From: Paracyclopina nana
Lineage: Eukaryota > Arthropoda > Copepoda > Cyclopoida > Cyclopettidae
Direction of reading: 5' to 3'
Assembly (NCBI GenBank): GCA_019096065.1
Contig: JAGUCH010000007.1
Span: 4,548,501-4,612,500, forward strand
DNA length: 64,000 bases
A model generated the notes under the pieces. It was not told where the DNA came from, ran no database searches, and saw nothing but the letters and a program-made list of their open reading frames with translations. Both the position numbers and the translations under genes were made by a program. This document shows, piece by piece, positions 60,374 through 64,000 of this stretch; positions within the stretch are counted from its first letter, which is position 1, and each line of letters begins with the position of its first letter.

Positions 60374-60521
60374 TTATAATTTGCCAAAAATGTGACATGA
60401 TTCAGGTATCACTGTTTTGAAATGTTAAGCTTTCAGCCATATTTATATTCTCTATGAACACACATTCGTACATTACATGTACTTAAGTATAGAAATTTAG
60501 ACATCATTGAAGGGCTTGTTC

Positions 60522-61348
60522 CTACTGTTCCTCACGGATCTTCTCAAATCTGATCTCAGGTTTGGAGGCTAGCAGGCTCTCTAAGGAATTGGAGCCTCTA
60601 TGGTCAAGTCTAGCTACTTCAGCAGCTATAGTGGGCTTAAATCTTAATCTTGACAAAGCTGTTTCAATAGATTGCGGTCCAAGAGCCTCTGGTGCCTTGA
60701 TGTTGAACTGAAATGCTTTGTTCCTCAATACTTCCAACTCTTTGACAGCTGACGCGAGAGTTTGATCATTGACACTAATCGAGACATTGACAGACTCAAT
60801 TTCGGCGTAAGTTGCGTCCAGTTTCTGGCGGAGCTCTTCATTTTCCACTTTGTACCTCTCTTCAATGTTTTCCCGCTTGACTCTGCAATTGGCAGCATAC
60901 CCTCGATTCTTCAAGGTTCTCCTCTCTTCCTTAATTGTCCTTGCTCTTTCTTTGCTGAGAAGGCAATTGAAATTTGAGGCCAAAACTTAAAAAAATACAA
61001 AGTAAAGGACTGAACCTGATTCCTCTCTTCTTTATGAGCTTATTGAGTTGCTTTGTTGACAACACAATCAGGTCTTGGTCAGAGATTCCAATATCGTTCC
61101 TCCTATTGATAGGAGGCATCATATCCTATTTGTAAAAGCAGAGTTTATAATAACCCTTTACTATTCATAGAAGCTCTAATTTACCAAGTCATCAATGTCC
61201 CCATCAAATTCTCCACCTTGAGATGAAGTTGTTGTGGAAGTGTCTGAAAGAGAGTCTATCTCAAAAGGAGGCACTGATAATTAGTACAAATAACAGCTTG
61301 ATAATTACCCATGCTAATGAGGCCATCTTGATCTGGTTTATCCGACAT
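60522..61348 (-). CDS. maf-S: Small Maf bZIP transcription factor
   Basis: The partner of CNC factors (Nrf2/Cnc type) on antioxidant/Maf response elements. Four exons, 61309-61348, 61185-61243, 61016-61125 and 60522-60954, close in phase at 213 aa. The acidic N-terminus is followed by the extended homology region (ISDQDLIVLSTKQLNKLIKK), the classic basic region RRTLKNRGYAANCRVKR with N86 and R94, and a leucine zipper from about residue 98. There is no transactivation domain, as in other small Mafs, though the C-terminal part is longer than in vertebrate MafF/G/K (about 150-165 aa). The start is 663 bp from the sulfotransferase-like start on the other strand. Confidence 0.95.
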
Positions 61349-62011
61349 TTTGGAGCTTCAGCAACACTTTCACAAAGAGCTGCCTTGTTTAGTTCTGCAC
61401 ACCAGCCAAAAAAGGTTCAGGCTTGCATTTTGCTCACCCTGCCCAAGCTGCCCCTTTTTGCAAGCCTGCCTTGCAACAAAACAGTGCTGAAGTGCAGGCA
61501 GACAAATGCAGTTTTGCACTGGCAAATCGTCAGGCCTTGCAAAAACTGTCTCTATAATCTTAAGGCTCAGGACTTGGGCCTTTGTTCACTGGAAATCGTG
61601 AAAAAAGACTGTATTTAGGCTTAAACATGCTCCTTCGCAATCAGGTTTTACTGGGCTTGAATTTTGTTATGATAGTGATATTTGAGCTCACTTGCAGAAG
61701 TCAGGGGGAAAACTGGATTGTTCAAGGCTATGATAAAGAGGTCAAGCAAAAAAAGGGGGAGAAATCGAGATAATTGAACTGCCCAATCTGCCATAGAGGA
61801 AAAAATGGAGAAACTTTACTACTCACTTTTTGCAATTTGGAAAGCTGGTAGTTCCATTGCTTGATTGATCCAGCTAACCTAGGCCATTGTCCAGACTTTA
61901 TTTACTTTCTGAGGCAACAAAGGCTTTAATCTAATGTTTGGACAGTAAATCTCAACATTCTTCCATGTAATCACCCAACCTCAATTTATTGCCAAGTGCT
62001 GTCAACTGCGA
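61349..62011. other. Shared head-to-head promoter interval of the small Maf and sulfotransferase-like genes
   Basis: This 663-bp interval contains a run of pyrimidine/AG-rich sequence around 61720-61780. Open frames at 61223-61618 and 61582-61773 overlap the Maf gene or this interval and have no recognisable features. I see no clear antioxidant response element (TGACnnnGC) that would suggest Maf autoregulation. Confidence 0.5.
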
Positions 62012-63126
62012 ATGGCTGAAATAAAGGTTGTGTGTGAAAAATTCACAAATGCTATAAATAAAGTAATGTTATTTTACTTTCTGTATTTTGGGAGAGCAAT
62101 AGCACCTGTGCTATACAGCATTATGTGGTACAGCAGAGTTTTCATGTTCATAATCAGTGCATTTTTAGTTGCAATTTACTCGTGGAATTATGAAGTGGTT
62201 CTCTATGATTTCTCACCTCCTAAACCAGTTCCAATTCCTCAAAAAAGTAAGTTTTGTATCCTCACATTTTTTTGAAAGTAAGCTTTTTATTCAATTTTAT
62301 AGGAACTGATGTAACCAACAAATCCCTACCTTTTCCTTTGCTATTCTATAATCGCATTCCAAAAGCTGCTTCAACTACTGTGCTGCATTACATCAATCAG
62401 TTGAAGGCAAAAAATAAATTTGTCCATCATGTAGGCACTTTCAGTGAATATTCCAGGACAAGAAAGCAAGAAACTTTCTTTGTGAAACAGCTACTTTTCA
62501 ATGCATCTCATTCCAAAGAGAAGGCTTTGGTGTATAGTGCTCACATGTTCTTTGTCAATGCTCATGAACTCAAATTGAGAAGACCAAATTACATCAATGT
62601 AGTGAGAGATCCAATGGAGAGGGAAATATCAAGGATTTATTATGCATTGAAGCAGCATCAAAGCAATGAGACTTTTAGCCTTGAGAAATGCCTTGAAAAT
62701 CAAGTGAATAATTCCATTTGCCCTTTGCATCCACATAGTGGGCAAATCTGCTTTTTTGTGGGCAGCCTGTCCCCTTGTGCATCTCCCATTCAGTTCATTA
62801 ATCAAGAACATCATCCAAAAATGCTCCAAATGGCAAAAAGCAACATTGAACAATTTTACTCAGTTGTGGGCATAGCTGAGGACTTGGAAAACTCGTTTAA
62901 GCTGTTTGAAGTAATGCTGCCTAGATTCTTTAAAGGCCTTAGTAAGATGCACAAACGAAGCATAATACTCAACAAAAATTCTAGCAGGCCAAAATTAACC
63001 AACAAGCACAGGCAGCTGATGTTTAACCGGTTTGACATTCAACTTGACTTGGAAATCTATCAATTTGTCAAGCAGAGATTTGGCATGCAGCAGGAGTTGT
63101 ATAAAAATGAGCTTAAATCACTTTGA
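62012..63126 (+). CDS. Uronyl/heparan sulfate 2-O-sulfotransferase-like Golgi enzyme
   Basis: Golgi type II enzyme predicted to move sulfate from PAPS to a uronic-acid 2-O position of a glycosaminoglycan. Two exons, 62012-62246 and 62303-63126, close at 352 aa. A membrane anchor lies at about residues 39-58. The 5'-phosphosulfate-binding loop reads FYNRIPKAASTT (93-104), the catalytic-His segment YSAHMFF aligns with the HS2ST His, and INVVRDPMERE is the 3'-phosphate loop. FKLFEVMLPRFFKGL matches the LEAALPRFFRG helix of HS2ST. Sequons NAS and NET suggest glycosylation. It could be HS2ST, UST or a pipe-like member; the divergent central region does not decide. Confidence 0.9.
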
Positions 63127-63142
63127 CTGTATTCGAATACAT

Positions 63143-63148
63143 TTTATT
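63143..63148 (-). promoter_or_regulatory. AATAAA polyadenylation signal of the SLC22-like gene
   Basis: A canonical hexamer on the minus strand, 18-23 nt past the transporter stop codon and inside the 39-bp gap to the convergent sulfotransferase-like stop. The two mRNAs must overlap at their 3' ends. Confidence 0.65.
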
Positions 63149-63165
63149 ATGTTCTATACATGCAA

Positions 63166-64000
63166 TTATTGCTTTTCTTGACCAATACTTAGAGCATCTT
63201 CTACTGTCTCTGGCAGCTTCTGGCCCAAAGTTTCAGGCACTAAAGTTATCAAGGCTGCGCTCACAATACACGAACTGCCGATGATGAGTGTTGGCAATGG
63301 ACTCCAAAAAAGGCCAAGGCTGTCAATTAGGAACCCGAAGATGGCTCCAAAGCCTCCAAAAATGGATCCAATACCAACTGCTGTATTTCTGATGGAAGTT
63401 GGGAACAGCTCAGCTGTCACAAGATATGCAAGCTTCACAGGCACTCCTGACACAATCCTGCCTATGATTGACAAGGCCACTTGAAGGCCCAATAGGGCAT
63501 CATTGTTGATGAGGAATCCTCCAACCAGGCAACTGATTCCAAGCACCAATTCAACACTGATCAAGGCCAATTTCCTGCCAAATTTTTGGGGTAAGATCAG
63601 GTACAAAAAGTTGCCAGGAATCCCTGCAAGCATAGCCAGGATGAAATTCATGTGAGGATTCCCACTTAAACTAGTTGAAAAGTAGAGTGTTCCATAATAG
63701 GCAAATAGTGCATTAAACCATTGAAAACTGACAATTAGGCTCCTCTTGACCAAAATTGGACTTTGTAAAATGGCCTTTAGGGACTGCTTGAAATCCAGGC
63801 TGTTTTTCAGGTTTTTCTCGACTACCTGCCACATTTCTTCAGGAATTGGCTTGCTATTGTTGAATTTGGCTCTTTTTTCAAGGATGGCTCTAGCTTCTTC
63901 ATTTTTGCCCTTTGATATGAGCCACCTGGTGGACTCGGGTACAACTAGCCAAACCAAAATAAGACCACAAATAGGAATGTAAGCTGCCAATTGTAATTGA
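63166..64000 (-). CDS. SLC22 organic cation/carnitine transporter-like MFS protein (5' end missing)
   Basis: The C-terminal half of a 12-helix major facilitator that carries organic ions across the plasma membrane. One uninterrupted exon of about 277 codons runs off the right edge. It opens with QLQLAAYIPICGL, followed by the family signature PESTRWLISKGK in the central loop, a cytosolic loop, six C-terminal helices, a loop motif LPQKFGRK like that between helices 8 and 9, and the SLC22 C-terminal VPETLGQKLPETVEDA. The SLC22 family averages 530-560 aa, so about half the protein lies outside. The substrate cannot be assigned from this part. SLC2-type sugar transporters are ruled out by the ESTRWL signature and tail. 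Confidence 0.92.
   Translation of the reverse strand, partial: QLQLAAYIPICGLILVWLVVPESTRWLISKGKNEEARAILEKRAKFNNSKPIPEEMWQVVEKNLKNSLDFKQSLKAILQSPILVKRSLIVSFQWFNALFAYYGTLYFSTSLSGNPHMNFILAMLAGIPGNFLYLILPQKFGRKLALISVELVLGISCLVGGFLINNDALLGLQVALSIIGRIVSGVPVKLAYLVTAELFPTSIRNTAVGIGSIFGGFGAIFGFLIDSLGLFWSPLPTLIIGSSCIVSAALITLVPETLGQKLPETVEDALSIGQEKQ

Noticed and set aside
1-64000. CRISPR arrays, bacterial operons or phage-type defence systems
   Set aside because: The window is intron-rich animal DNA; no regular repeat-spacer array or prokaryotic gene organisation is present.

Overview
The window is animal nuclear DNA, most likely from an arthropod and perhaps a crustacean; this is inference. Coding exons are split by many very short GT-AG introns (about 43-60 nt) and some long ones. 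The gene content is typical of a protostome: a neuropeptide F-type receptor, a divergent ionotropic receptor of the chemosensory IR type, a small Maf factor and an M13 peptidase. There are no operons or bacterial features. For each gene I reassembled exons by hand from splice sites and reading phase. Where I give a protein length, the phases close exactly, except in the LMF1-like gene, which carries an apparent frameshift.

Layout. 1-7.85 kb: an M13 neprilysin-like zinc peptidase on the minus strand, cut by the left edge. 7.98-12.25 kb: a neuropeptide F receptor-like GPCR, minus. 14.06-17.65 kb: TTC5, minus, head-to-head with GNB5 (18.25-19.50 kb, plus). GNB5 meets, tail-to-tail, a PTB+SH2 adaptor that resembles SH2D5 (19.55-27.2 kb, minus). 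Two further minus-strand exons at 43.3-43.5 and 52.5-52.6 kb have matching phases and could be its 5' exons. If so, most of 27-52.6 kb is two huge introns of one roughly 33-kb gene. That interval holds a tRNA-like/GC-palindrome tandem array (34.8-36.2 kb), a field of degenerate minisatellites in both orientations (36.2-39.1 kb) and a Tc1-like MITE (39.4-39.9 kb).

From 54.2 kb to the right edge the genes are tightly packed and alternate in strand: an IR-like receptor (+), a divergent Maf-like bZIP (+), an LMF1-like gene (-), TXNDC17/TRP14 (+), a canonical small Maf (-), a 2-O-sulfotransferase-like enzyme (+) and an SLC22 transporter (-, cut by the right edge). Converging stop codons lie 39-148 bp apart and head-to-head starts about 600-660 bp apart.

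The most notable finding is the divergent Maf-like gene at 56.7-57.4 kb. It has the same four-exon, same-phase structure as the canonical small Maf 3 kb away on the other strand, but a heavily altered basic region. Other points of interest are a 153-bp-arm near-perfect hairpin inside a foldback element in a neprilysin intron, a two-nucleotide phase break in the LMF1-like gene, a hAT-like MITE in the LMF1/TXNDC17 promoter interval, CTCF-like motifs around the adaptor gene, and a mirrored minisatellite field.
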